A stretch of 64,000 nucleotides of DNA from contig CM044315.1 of the NCBI GenBank assembly GCA_024291935.2, forward strand, positions 74,258,385 to 74,322,384. Direction: 5' to 3'. How positions within the stretch are numbered: the stretch's first letter is position 1; each line of letters opens with the position of its first letter. Below, one piece after another: positions 37,957 through 48,581 of the stretch. Source of the stretch: Okapia johnstoni. Its lineage: Eukaryota; Chordata; Mammalia; Artiodactyla; Giraffidae. The notes beneath the pieces are model-generated. The model made no database searches, had not been told where the DNA came from, and saw only the letters and a list, made by a program, of their open reading frames with translations. The position numbers were made by a program, and so were the translations under genes.

Positions 37957-38282
37957 GAAAGTGAAAAGTGAAAGTGAAAGTCACTCAGTCATATCTGACT
38001 CTTTGTGACCCCATGAACTATACAGTCCAGGTAATTCTCTAGGCCAGAATACTGGAGTGGGTAGCCTTTCCCTTCTCCAGGGGATCTTCCCAACTGAGGG
38101 ATCAAACCCAGGTCTCCCGCATTGCTGTTGGATTTTTTTACCAGCTGAACCACAAGGGAAGCCCAAGAATACTAGAGTGGGTAGTCTATCCCTTCTCCAG
38201 TGAATCTTCCCTACCCAGGAATTGACCGGGGTCTCCTGTGCTGCAGGGAGATTCTTTACTAACAGAGCTATCAGGGAAGCTC
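37957..38282 (-). mobile_element. Bov-tA SINE with partial internal duplication
   Basis: Reverse-strand Bov-tA body (37957-38164), then a second partial copy of the head and proximal body (38165-38280: AGAATACTAGAGTGGGTAGT...GCTATCAGGGAAGC). The whole block is bracketed by the perfect 11-bp repeat AGGTAGAGCAT (37946-37956 and 38283-38293). It therefore entered as one unit carrying two tRNA-like heads. Confidence 0.88.
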
Positions 38283-38293
38283 AGGTAGAGCAT

Positions 38294-38516
38294 AGGTGAA
38301 AGAAAAGTGAAAGTGTTAGTCGCTCAGTCTTGTCCAACTTTTTGCGACCCCGTGAACTGTAGTCCGTCAGGCTCCTCTGTCCATGGAATTCTCCCGGCAA
38401 GAATACTGGAGTGGGTTGCCATTCCTTTCTCCATGGGATCTTTCCAACCCAAGGATTGAACCTGGGTCTCCTGCACTGTAGGAAGATTCTTTAGCATCTG
38501 AGCCATCAGGAACTGG
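38294..38516 (-). mobile_element. Bov-tA2 SINE adjacent to the previous one
   Basis: On + it begins with the AAAAGTGAAAGTGTTAGTCGC linker end and ends with the complement of the CTGATGGCTCAGATGC head. It abuts the right TSD of the neighbouring element, so the two inserted at nearly the same site. Confidence 0.88.
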
Positions 38517-38554
38517 ATGGACAAATGGAACATAATCCAGCACAGATTGGTACT

Positions 38555-38640
38555 ATCATCTCTACTTTTCAGATGAGAAAACTGAGAATCAAAAAGGTTA
38601 ATTTACCCAAGGTCACACAGCTAGTAGGGTCTATGTTAAT
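38555..38640 (-). mobile_element. MIR SINE fragment
   Basis: Reverse-strand MIR core: TTTTCAGATGAGAAAACTGA followed by CCAAGGTCACACAGCTAG. Confidence 0.75.
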
Positions 38641-39051
38641 CTCAAGTAATTATTAGTGCTTTATCAGTCAAGAAATTTCTGGATTTGGAAAGCAATCTAA
38701 AGGTAAAATATTAAACAAATATTATCATCTATAATTTGAGATGCTAAATTCATGTATCTATCAAATTATTCTTTTTAATTTTTTCTTTGTTTTTAATTTT
38801 TAAAGAATGATTTACATAGAACAAATAAAGGAGAGTTCGATTTTTGAGCAATAATCTAAAGTTTCCAGGTATAATGAGTGTTTTCAATACAATACCCTTT
38901 GGCTATTACAAATGGGAAACATGTAAACAATTTCAGTATAACCTTTAATATTGTATTTAACTTCATTTATTTGTCTCTGTCTTCTGTTAGACTGAGTTTA
39001 AAAGCAAGGGTTATATCATATTCATATTGTAACTCTGTCTTGTAACAGTTT

Positions 39052-39284
39052 GGGCTTCCCTGGTGGCTCAGTGGTAAAAGAACCTACCTGCCAGTACAGG
39101 AGACATGGGTTTGATCCCTGAGCCCGGAACATCCCCTGGAGAAGAAAATGGCAACCCATTCCAGTATTCTTGCCTGGGAAATTCCCGTTTCCTCTGTGGG
39201 AAATCCCACAGAGGAGCCTGGTGGGCTACAGTCCAGGGGGCTTGCAAAAGAGTTGGACATGACTTAGCAACTAAACAATAACAA
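39052..39284 (+). mobile_element. Bov-tA2 SINE with a palindromic insertion
   Basis: A GGGCTTCCCTGGTGGCTCAG head and a BovA body ending GACATGACTTAGCAAC. Between CTTGCCTGGGAAAT and GAGGAGCCTGG there is an extra block containing a perfect hairpin (39191-39214). Confidence 0.9.
39191..39214. repeat. Perfect hairpin, 10-bp stem, AAAT loop
   Basis: CCTCTGTGGG-AAAT-CCCACAGAGG lies inside the SINE. The left arm and the upstream AATTCCCGTTT segment are not part of the family consensus; the right arm corresponds to the normal ATCCCA(TGGA)CAGAGG sequence. Confidence 0.95.
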
Positions 39285-39297
39285 ACTTCTCACAGTG

Positions 39298-39317
39298 TTC
39301 AGTTCAGTTCAGTTCAG
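39298..39317 (+). repeat. (TTCAG)4 run
   Basis: Four pure pentamers followed by TCATTAG. This matches the reverse complement of a BovB tail (CTGAA)n and may be the residue of an extremely short BovB-type insertion. Confidence 0.9.
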
Positions 39318-40518
39318 TCATTAGTACGCACTTAAAAAAATGTTTGTTAAATGACTAAATAAATTATTGAAAGAATTTATATAAAATAATGTGACTTGAA
39401 AAAATAATACTTAATTACAGTGGTATAAAACCTGATGTATCCACATTAACAAATATGTAGATTCAGAGTGCTATAACTAGAATTTTAATACTCAATAGGT
39501 TCCTTTTGTTGCTGTAAAAATTTTGTTTGTAATTTTTCCTAATAGTGTTTCATTTACTCTGAGGGAAAGGTAATTGGATATATGGTAGAAAGATGTTTAT
39601 CTGTTACTTTATAAATTGATATTGACGTTTTGAAATTATGAAGTACTGTACTTAGTTAGGAATTTGTAATAATTGGTGTGTTGCCATTCAAGATTACATT
39701 TATCCTGAAATAGAGGCATTGATTAACAATAATGCACTAAACGCATTCTTCAGCCATTTAAATCTTGCGTCTCATTAGTACTAGATTTACAGATTATGCT
39801 GTATAATAATATGAATGTACAATATTTGGATGCATATCCCCAGTTCATTCTTTCATCTTAATTTGTGTTCCTCATAATTTTTTGGTAAGGAAATTGACTT
39901 TTAATTCCTTTAATACTGAGCACAAAATTTAATATGACGGTTACAGGAAATGTCTAAGACTCCATATAATTGAAATTTTTTATTGAAATTTAACTGCAAG
40001 AGAGAAGGGTTTCTCCTTGTTTTTAGAGTGTCTTCATGAAAGTTATCTTTCAGGTCATAAGTAGAATTCCTAAGAAAAGCTTTTCTAAGTTTAAAATCTT
40101 CTGTGGACTATGCACAGATCATGATTTGGTATCTGGTGAGTAAGTGATAAGAAACACTGTCTCTTGTAATTGTGAATTTGGCTTTATTTCTTTAAAAGTT
40201 TCAAATAAGACTTAAGCATACAGTTAAAATGGAATTTGTGAGCAGGTTTGAAGGATGGCTTTCTAGACCTGAATTTATTTAAACTTAACTTTGGTTCACT
40301 TAACATTCATCACTTCAATGATTCCATTGTACTAGTACAACCAGAAATGCCTATATTATGAAGCTTTTATTAAATAGAACCAAGCACAAACTATATATTA
40401 ATGACTCATTCTTCAGTGGTTCAGAATGAACTAACCTTTATATCATTAATTGTTCTGTCTCTAACCAGGAAGTATAAAGTACATGAGCCTCTGTTTTGAC
40501 AGAACTACCTCTTCATAC

Positions 40519-40717
40519 CTTTATTTGTAGATATTTTTGTTAATGGTATTAATTTGATTTTCTAAGTGTTTACTGAGCATCTGTGAAAGATACAGCACTG
40601 GGCTCGGTCCTGGGGACAGAGAGGTACTTTGCTCTAGTGAGGAGCTGTATCTTTCATAGATGCTCAGTAAACACTTAGGAAACCAAATACCATTAACAAA
40701 AATATCTACAAATAAAG
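40519..40717. repeat. Long imperfect inverted repeat (arms 78 and 74 bp, 47-bp spacer)
   Basis: The left arm 40519-40596 and the right arm 40644-40717 are reverse complements with one 4-base indel and about 3 substitutions. Both contain, in opposite directions, ATATTTTTGTTAATGGTATT and AAGTGTTTACTGAGCATCT. The spacer and left arm read as L2-like text (ACTGAGCATC...ACTGGGCTCGGTCCTGGGGA), so the right arm looks like the copied, inverted segment. Confidence 0.95.
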
Positions 40718-41672
40718 TAGTGTATTATTATATTGCTATCTATTTCTTCCTTTAGGTCTGTTAATATTTTTTTTATGTATTGGGTTGGCCAACTGAATAT
40801 TTAGGTGCTCCTTTTTTGGGGTTCATAAATACTTTAAAAGGGTTCTTCATCCAGTGACTTTTCTACATAGTTATTCCCCAATCACAACAGATGATATTTT
40901 GTGTCATCTTGCTTATGTATTCATTTCATATTCTTCTTCTATACACCAGTTGTAGGGCACCAGTAACACAGCTGTAGCAAGACAGACAGGGTCCTTGGAC
41001 TTACCACCCAGCATTTCCAATAAGTCTATGAAGCTGTCAGGTAGATGAGGGCCCAAGAGCACCTATCCAGGGAGAGCTAGGCATGCTGTGTAGGCAGCTT
41101 GCCATGGAGCACACAGAAGGGCTCTTACATACTGCCAGTGCAAGCTAAGAGGCAGGTAGAAGAGATAAGAAATAAGGTAATAATAGTAGTCATTCTTCAA
41201 GTTCGTTCTACATGCCAGGTATAGTTCTAATCTCTAAGGCAATGTTTTTCACTGTGTTTCCCAGGTTAATGGTGTACTCAGCTATCTATCAAGGATTACA
41301 AGCAGCTAGTTTGAACAAGCAACATAGTCAGTTTTGTTCACGTTTATTTCATATTTTGAAATGTAAGATAAATTGCAGTATCCCTCCAAATCCTGTTTCA
41401 TTCATCATATCTTTTACAATTTATTAGATTTGTTGTGTATTACAAGGATTTCATTGGTTGTTTAGTCTTGACAAATACTCAATTGACTGCAATAGTTGAT
41501 TTCAGCTTCTGGACTTTCATGTCATTCATGTGTTACTGTTAAATTTACGTTCATATTTTCTTGCTTAAATTAGTTATGTTCTTAGTTCACCAGAATTTTT
41601 CATGGCTTACACGTGGTTCATTGAAGCATAAAGATAATGATGAAAATACTATAAATGAATACTGTAAATCAG

Positions 41673-41933
41673 GAGACTTCCCTGGTGGTCCATTGGTGAA
41701 GAATCTGCCTTCCAATGCAGAGAACACGGGTGTGATCCCTGGTCAGGGAATTAAGTTCTCACATGCTGCAACTACGAAGCCCACAGAGTCTGGAGTCCAC
41801 ACACCACAGATAGAGAGAAGCACATATGCTGCAATGAAAGATCTTGCATGCCACACCAAATATCCCATGTGCCATAACAAAGGCCCAGTTCAGCCAAAAA
41901 TAAAAAAATAAAATAAAAATAAATATTTAAAAT
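41673..41933 (+). mobile_element. CHR-type SINE, long form
   Basis: The GAGACTTCCCTGGTGGTCCA head, a TGTGATCCCTGGTCAGGGAA segment, ACATGCTGCAACTACGAAGC and an A-rich (AAATA)n tail are present. The TSD ATACTGTAAATCAG is perfect over 14 bp (41659-41672 and 41934-41947). Confidence 0.92.
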
Positions 41934-43225
41934 ATACTGTAAATCAGTATAGACAGTTGAAACTAGTTCAACATCAGTGTAAACATAATTGAAAGAACTC
42001 TAATACTAGCATAGAAAATGCAAAGGAACTGACTCTTGATATTGATTTCATACTGGCCTCGGTAAAAGAAACTTCTGACTGAAAAGTAAATATATGAATA
42101 CAGATTGTGAAGGAAACACAGTCTGTTTATCCTAATGTCACTGCTTCTCTGTTATAAAATTTTTCATAAAAACACAAAGCCTTCTAAGTTTTTGTTTCAT
42201 TTTTAAGTAAAGTCCAGTGACCTGCCACTCTGTTAAAGCAATAAATTTTTTTCAGGACAAAAGGAAAACTAATACTTACCACTAACACATTTTTTGAATC
42301 ATATTGCTTACCTCAGAAAAGTAAGCAAACCACAGAGGGGAAACTGCTTACAAATGGCAGTCTTTGAGGTAAAAATGGATTCAAATTCTACTGTTGCCAA
42401 GAAACTTGTAAATCCAGCTACTACAAAATTAACAGTTAAAAAAAGAAAAGCCCAAACAATTAAGCAGAATAAGTTCTGAAGGAAGTAACTTCATCAAATG
42501 GCACTATTGGATGGCATGCAATGGCATAGGATGATCTGTAGAAGAGAGGTGACCACACTGTGCTCACTGTCTTGCTTTGTTGTTTTTCAGTCCCTAAGTC
42601 GTGTCTGACTCTTCGCAACCCGTGGACTGCAGCATGCCAGACTCGTCTGTCCTCCACTATCTCCCAGAGTTTGCTCAAATTGATGTCTGTTGAGTTGTTG
42701 ATGCTATCTAACTATCTCATCCTCTGCTGCCCCCTTCTCCTCTTGCCCTCAGTCTTTCCCAGGATCAGGGTCTTTTCCAGTGAGTTGGCTCTTCAAATCA
42801 GGCAGCTGAAGTATTGGAGCTTCAGCTTCAGCATCAGTCCTTCCAATGAATATTCAGGGTTGATTTCCTTTCGGATTGACTGGCTTGATCTCCTTGCAGT
42901 CCAAGGGACTCTCAGTAGTCTTCTCCAGCACCACAGTTAGAAAGCATCAGTTCTTCAGTGCACAGCCTTCTTTATGGTCCAGCTCTCACATTTGTACATG
43001 ACTACTGGAAAAACCATAGCTTTAACTATATGGACCTTGCCAGCAAGGTCTTTAATACTCTGTATAGGTTTGTCAAAGCTTTCCTTCCAAGGAGCAGGCA
43101 TCTTTTAAATTCATGTCTGGAGTCACCGTCTGCAGTGATTTGGGAGCCAAAGAAAATAAAATTTGTCACTGCTTCCACTTTTCCCCCATCTTTGCCATGA
43201 ACTGATGGTACCAGATGCCACAATC

Positions 43226-44584
43226 TTAGTGTTTTTTTTGCATGTTGAGTTTCAAGCCAGCTTTTTCACTCTTCTCTTTGACCCTCATCAAGAGACTCTT
43301 CAGTTCCTCTTCACTTTCTGCCTTTAAAATGGTATCATCCACATATCTGAGATTGTTAATGTTTCTCCTAGCAATCTTGATTCCAGCTTGTGATTCATCC
43401 AGCCTGGCATTTCGCATGATGTACTCTGCAAATAAGTTAAATAAACTTGATGACAATACACAACCTTTCCCAATTTGGAACCAGTCGGTTGTTCCATATT
43501 TGGTTCTAACTGTTGCTTCTTGACCCACATACAGGTTTCTCAGGAGACAGGTAAGGTGGTCTGGTACTCCCATCTCTTTAAGAATTTTCCACAGTTTTTT
43601 GTGATCCACACAAGCATAGGCTTTAGCATAGCCAATGAAGCAGAAGTAGATGTTTTGGGGGAACTCCCTTGCTTTCTGCATAATCCATTGAATGTTGTCA
43701 ATTTGACCTCAGCCTCTTTGAATCCCAGCTTGTACATCTGGAATTTCTTAGTTCACATATTGTTGAAGCCTCTCTTGAAAGATTTTGAGCAAACCTTGCT
43801 AATATATGAAATGACCATGATTGTACAGTAGTTTAAACATTCTTTGGCATTGCCCTTCTTTGGGATTGGAGTGAAAACTGACCTTTTCCAATCCTGTGGC
43901 CACTGCTGAGTTTTCCAAATTTGTTGACATACTGAGTATAGCACTTTAACAGCATCATCTTTTAGAATTTGAAATAGCTCAGCTGGAATTCCATCACCTT
44001 CACTAGCTTTGTTCGCAGTAATGCTTCCTAAGGCCCACTTGACTTCACACTCCAGAATGTCTGACTCTAGATGAGTGATCACACTATCATGGTTATACAG
44101 GTCATTAGGACCTTTCTTGTATAGTTTTCAGTGTATTCTTGCCACCTCTTCTTAATCTCCTCTGCTTCTGTTAGGTCCTTAACATTTTTGTCCTTTATCA
44201 TGCCCATCCTTGCATGAAATATTCCTTTGATATCTCCAGTTTGTTTGTTTTTTTTAAGAGATCTCTAGTCTTTCCCATTCTGTTGTTTTCCTCAATTTCT
44301 TTGCATTATTCACCTAAGAAGACCTTCTTGTCTCTCATTGTTACTCTCTGGAACTCTGCATTCAGTTGGGTATATCTTTCCCTTTCTCTCTTGCCTTTCA
44401 CTTCTTTTCTATCTTCAACTATTTGTAAAGCCTCCTGAGACAACCACTTTGCCTCCTTGCATTTCTTTTTCTTTGTGATGGTTTTGGCCACTACCTCCTG
44501 TACAATGTTATGAACCTCTGTCCATAATTCTTCAGGCACTCTGTCTATCAGATCTAATCCCTTGAATCTATATGTCACCTCCAT
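43226..44584 (-). pseudogene. BovB ORF2 remnant, reverse transcriptase part (inactive)
   Basis: Fragments of the RT frame occur at 43226-43681 (QKAREFPQNIYF... to AGLKLNMQKKH), 43753-44082 (ITHLESDILECEVKWALGSI) and 44306-44584 (VTYRFKGLDLIDRVPEELW). The first catalytic Asp is lost: FIDYAKAFD of the intact copy reads FIGYAKAYA here. The active site reads YVDD instead of YADD. The C-terminal domain continues in broken frames to about 42600. Confidence 0.9.
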
Positions 44585-44774
44585 TGTATAAAGGATTTTA
44601 ATAAGGTCATACCTGAATAGCCTAGTGATTGTCCCTATTTTCTTCAGTTTAAGCCTGAATTTTGCAATAAGGAGCTCATGATCTGAGCCATGGTCAGCTC
44701 CTGGTCTTGTTTTTGATGACTGTATAGAGCTTCTCTATCTTCGGCTTCAAAGAACACAATCAATCTGATTTTCT

Positions 44775-45734
44775 CTTCATGCTTGTTGTGGCAAAGGGGC
44801 TTGTGTAACTCAGTGAATCTGTGAGCCGTGATGTGCAGGGCTACCCAAGATGGATAGGTCATAATGAAGAGTTCTGAGAAAAAGTGGTCCACTGGAGAAG
44901 GGAATGGCAACCCACTCCAGTATTCTTTCCTGGAGAACCCCATGAACAGTATGAAAAGGCACAGAGATATGACACTGGAAGATGAGCCCCCCCAGATCTT
45001 AAGGTGTCCAGTATGCTACTGGTGAAGAGTGGAGGACAAGTATTAATAGCTCCAGAAAGAATGAAGTGGCTGGGCCAAAGTGGGAACAGTGCTCAGTTGT
45101 GGATGTGTCTAGTAGTGAAAGTAAAGTTCTGCTGTAAAGAACAATATTACATAAAAACTTGGAATGTTAGGTCCATGAATCAAGGTAAATTGGACACGGT
45201 CAAGCAGGAGATGGCAAGATTGAACATCAACATAGTGGAATCAGTGAACTAATATGGGCAGGTGGGTAAATTTAACTCAGATGACCATTATATCTACAAC
45301 TGTGGGCAAGAATCCCTTAGAAGACATGGAGTAGCCCTCTTAGTCAACAGAAGAGTCCAAAATGCAGTACTTGGGTGTAACCTCGAAGGTGGATGAATGA
45401 TCTCAGTTTGTTTCCAAGGCAAACTGTTCAACATCACAGTAATCTAAGTCTGTGCTCCAATCACTGATACCAAAGAAGCTGAAGTTGACCGGTTCTATGA
45501 AGCGCTACAAGATCTTCTAGAACTAACAACCAAAAAAAAAAAAAGTCCTTTTCATCATAGGGGATTGGAATGCAAAAGTAGGAAGTCAAGAGAAGATAGC
45601 TGGAGTAACAGGCAAGTTTGGCCTTGGAGTACAAAATGAAGCAGGGCAAAGGCTAACAGAGTTTTGCCAAGAGAATGCATTGGTCATAGCAAACACAGTT
45701 TTTCAACAATCCAAGAGACGACTACATATGGCCA
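44775..45734 (+). pseudogene. BovB 5' UTR and endonuclease remnant (inverted segment)
   Basis: 5' UTR text (GGGCTACCCAAGATGGATAG, GTGGTCCACTGGAGAAGGGA) is followed by the start of ORF2: 45004-45252 contains KEQYYIKTWNVRSMNQGKL. The downstream endonuclease continues in other frames (GGGGATTGGAATGCAAAAGT, the GDWNAKV region, at about 45560). A nearby A run, (A)12 at about 45533-45544, has expanded within the Lys-Lys codons and breaks the frame. Confidence 0.88.
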
Positions 45735-45807
45735 TCACTATCTTGGTTTGCAGTTAGATAAACCACTATTGAGTGCAAAGTAAGAATTGATTCTTGGTCT
45801 ATTGTTT

Positions 45808-45884
45808 TTATATATATATATATATATATATACTGTTTATATATATATATATATATATATATACTGTTTATATATATATATACA
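45808..45884 (+). repeat. Compound (TA)n microsatellite with interspersed CTGTT
   Basis: Three (TA)n blocks separated by two copies of ACTGTTTA, followed by TACATGAGG. The regular spacing makes a higher-order repeat of about 32 bp. Confidence 0.95.
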
Positions 45885-46660
45885 TGAGGTAGAAATAGTC
45901 ATCACTTTTCATTCAGTTCATTAGTGAGACATGTATATTACCAGAGAAGTTTTAACTTAGTTAATAAATATTTTGCAAGCTCTAAGTTAGAGTTTAAAAG
46001 ATAAGGTAGGATCATTATTGATGACCAAATAACATTACTTCAAATAACACCACCCAGAAAGTGAAAAGGCAACCCTTGGATTGAGAGAAAATCTTTGCAA
46101 ATCATATATTTGATAAGGGACTTGTATCTAGAATATATAAAGACCACCACCAACTCAATAATAAAAAATGACTAATTGCTCCCATTAAAAATTGTGGGAA
46201 ATTTCTCCAAGGAAAAAAAGCAGATGGCCAATAAGCACGTGGAAAGATGTTCCACATTATTGATCATCAAGCAGATGCAATTCAAAACAACAAGATACTA
46301 CTTCACACCAATTACAGTGGCTAGAATCAAAAAGTTAGATAACAAATGTTGGTCAGGATATGGAGAAATTTGAACCCTCATAGACTGCTAGTAGGAATAT
46401 AAGATGGTGAAGCTGCTTTGGAAAACAGTCTACAGTTCCTCAAGTGATTAAACATAGTTATATACCTAGCTTTATACCTAAGTAAAGTGAAAAGATATGT
46501 CCATATAAAAATTTGTACATGAATGTTTATAGCAACATTACTCATAATAGCCCAAACATGAAAAACGACCCAAATGTTCATCAAGGGATGAATGAGTTAG
46601 CAATATGTGGTATATTCATACAATCAAATGTTGTTCAACCATAAAAAGGAGGGCAATTCT

Positions 46661-46978
46661 TTTTTTTTGGCCATGCCTCAAGTCATGTGAGGTCTTAGCT
46701 CTTCCAGAAGGAATTGAACTACTTCCCTGGTGGCTCAGATGGTAAAGTGTGTGCCTACAATGCGGGAGACCTGGGTTCAATCCCTGGGTCAGGAAGATCT
46801 CCTGGAGAAGGAGAATAACTCCAGTATTCTTGCATGGAAAATCCCATGGACGGAGAAGCCTGGTAGGCTACAGTCCATGGGGTCGCAAAGAGTCGGACAT
46901 GACTGAGCAACTTCACTTTCACTTTCATTCCTGCAGTAGAAATGCAGAGTCTGAACCAGTGGACCATCAGTGAAGTCC
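46661..46978 (-). mobile_element. CHR-2-type SINE inside the L1, itself interrupted
   Basis: The two halves on + are TTTTTTTGGCCATGCCTCAA...AGGAATTGAAC and CTGCAGTAGAAATGCAGAGT...CATCAGTGAAGTCC. Together they make a reverse-strand CHR-2. Flanks AAAAGGAGGGCAATTCT (46644-46660) and AAAAGGAATGGAATTCT (46979-46995) form a TSD in L1 sequence (14/17). Confidence 0.82.
46722..46926 (+). mobile_element. Bov-tA2 SINE inside the CHR-2 SINE
   Basis: The CTTCCCTGGTGGCTCAGATGG head, GGTTCAATCCCTGGG B box, BovA body and GACATGACTGAGCAAC-ACTTTCACTTTC tail are complete. It splits the reverse-strand CHR-2 in two, so it is the youngest of the three nested elements. Confidence 0.92.
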
Positions 46979-47699
46979 AAAAGGAATGGAATTCTGATAC
47001 ATGCTGTAGCATCAGATAAATTTTGAAAGCATTATGCTAAATGAACTCATTACAAAAAACCGCATATTATATGGCTCCACTCATTTAAAAGTCCAGAATA
47101 GGAAACTTCGTAGAGACAGAAAGTAGCATTGTGCTTGCTTATTATGGTTAGTTGTGGGGAGTGAGTGATTTTAGAAGATAGGAGAGTGATAACCAAAGGA
47201 TATGTGGTTCTTTTTTTGATGTGATGAAGATGTTCTAAATTTGATTATGTTGTTGGTTGCATACATCTATGACTTGTACACTTTAAATGTATGAAGTATA
47301 TGTTATGTATGATTTATATCTTAATAAAAATGGTTGCATGTATCTATGAATATATCAAACAACATTGACTTGGATACTTTAAATGTGTGAATTATATGAT
47401 ATGAATGAATTATATCTCAAGCTATTAAAAAAAAAAAAAAACTAAGTACAGCAAGAAAGATTATGACTATTGGAATGAAAAGGATTGCAACTTCATGTCA
47501 GTCTACACACTGCTTTACTGAAATGATTAGCTAATAATAATATTCTCCTCAAATCTTGTTATGGTATTCAAGAAAATAATGAAAATTGTTAATATTTTAG
47601 GCAGCTTTAAGTAGATATCTTTCTGGTAGACCATGTAAATAATGGAAAAAGAGTCTTAAGATGTTCCTTCTCAAATAAGTATACAGGTTATCTGAGTCA

Positions 47700-47850
47700 A
47701 TGATCTCAGAGTGTCACCTGGGAACTTACTAGAAATGTAGTTTCTCAAGCCCCAGCCCCAGACCTACTGAATCAGAATTAAGAGGTGGGACCCAGTAATC
47801 AGTTTTAATAAGCCCAGTAGCTGATTCTGCTGCACAATAAAGTACACAAT
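47700..47850 (+). mobile_element. MER5A-like DNA transposon fragment
   Basis: GTGTCACCTGGGAACTTACT, CCAGACCTACTGAATCAGAA and GGTGGGACCCAGTAATCAG are diverged MER5A words. Neither terminal repeat is convincing. Confidence 0.6.
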
Positions 47851-48370
47851 CCTCAGCTCTAAGGGAAGAGTATGAGCATAGGTTTTTGTAATGAGGCATA
47901 AAATCTTTTCATGACACTAATAATACAGGTAATAATGCAAGGGCCTTGTTCAGATTTCAGAAATCAGCAATGTATTCTTGAGCAGCCTAAACCTATTTTT
48001 CAGAGCTAAAAATATAATTTTTAATTTTGAGAATAAAGTTTCAAGATTTCTTAATAAAAAATGAACTGTGGTGCACATGGCTTTAATTATCGAGAGTTTG
48101 ATTCTTTCCAAAAACTTGATAATTTTTCTTAATTCTTTAGCAATACAATTTCTTTAGAAATTGATTATGTATAGTAGAGGATATTTCAAATCCCTAATAA
48201 AACCTTCAGCAGAACATGAAGAAATACTTTTTAGGGCAAGAGCAACCAAAGAATGAAGTTAGGAATCTACTTATCACTGTTTCCCAAGGGTAAACAGTAA
48301 ACTCTTTATCTTTTAAGTGTGATAAACTGATTGACTTAAGTCTGACATAACTTGAAGTAGCCCTGTATGA

Positions 48371-48485
48371 GGATTTTCCTGGCAGTCCAGTGGTTAAGAC
48401 TCCACATTTCCGCTGAAAGGTGTACAGGTTCAATCCATGGTCAGGGAACTAAGATCCCACTTGCCACTTGTTGTGGGGTGGAGGA
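48371..48485 (+). mobile_element. CHR-2-type SINE
   Basis: The GGATTTTCCTGGCAGTCCAG head, TGGTTAAGACTCCACATTTC, and GGGAACTAAGATCCCACTTG. The TSD GAAGTAGCCCTGTATGA (48354-48370) / GAAGTAGCCCTGTTTGA (48486-48502) matches at 16/17 positions. Confidence 0.93.
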
Positions 48486-48581
48486 GAAGTAGCCCTGTTT
48501 GAGAAATATTTTTATAATTTGAGTCTTTATTTGATCCAGATATTTAGATATAACTGAAAAAGTCAACAAGCATTAGATGCT

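Larger units (their letters stand above)
42580..45734 (-). mobile_element. BovB LINE, near full length, with inverted 5' third (twin-priming structure)
   Basis: 42580 to about 44772 is BovB on the - strand, from the 3' terminus back to the ORF2 text for NQIDYIL. From about 44775 to 45734 is BovB on the + strand, from the 5' UTR (GGCAAAGGGGCTTGTGTAAC) to the ORF2 text just before that point (CGACTACATATGGCCATCAC). The halves adjoin on the consensus with only about 15-20 bases missing. The whole is flanked by TCACTGTCTTGCTTTG (42564-42579) and TCACTATCTTGGTTTG (45735-45750), a 16-bp TSD with two differences. It is therefore a single retrotransposition event, of total length close to the full 3.2 kb expected for the family. 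Several frame breaks show it is old and inactive. Confidence 0.93.
46045..47441 (+). mobile_element. L1 3' region, interrupted by nested SINEs
   Basis: L1 3'-UTR text in order: AAAATCTTTGCAAATCATAT, AACAAGATACTACTTCACAC, ATAGCAACATTACTCATAAT, then after the SINE block GGAACTTCGTAGAGACAGAAAG-like text and the terminal TTTAAATGTGTGAATTATATGA with (A)15 at 47427-47441. The terminal 80-90 bases appear twice in succession (about 47265-47335 and 47345-47441). Confidence 0.8.

Noticed and set aside
40779..40805. TATTGGGTTGGCCAAC, resembling a mariner terminal repeat
   Set aside because: Only about 16 bases match, with no second terminal repeat or transposase remnant nearby; too short to call.
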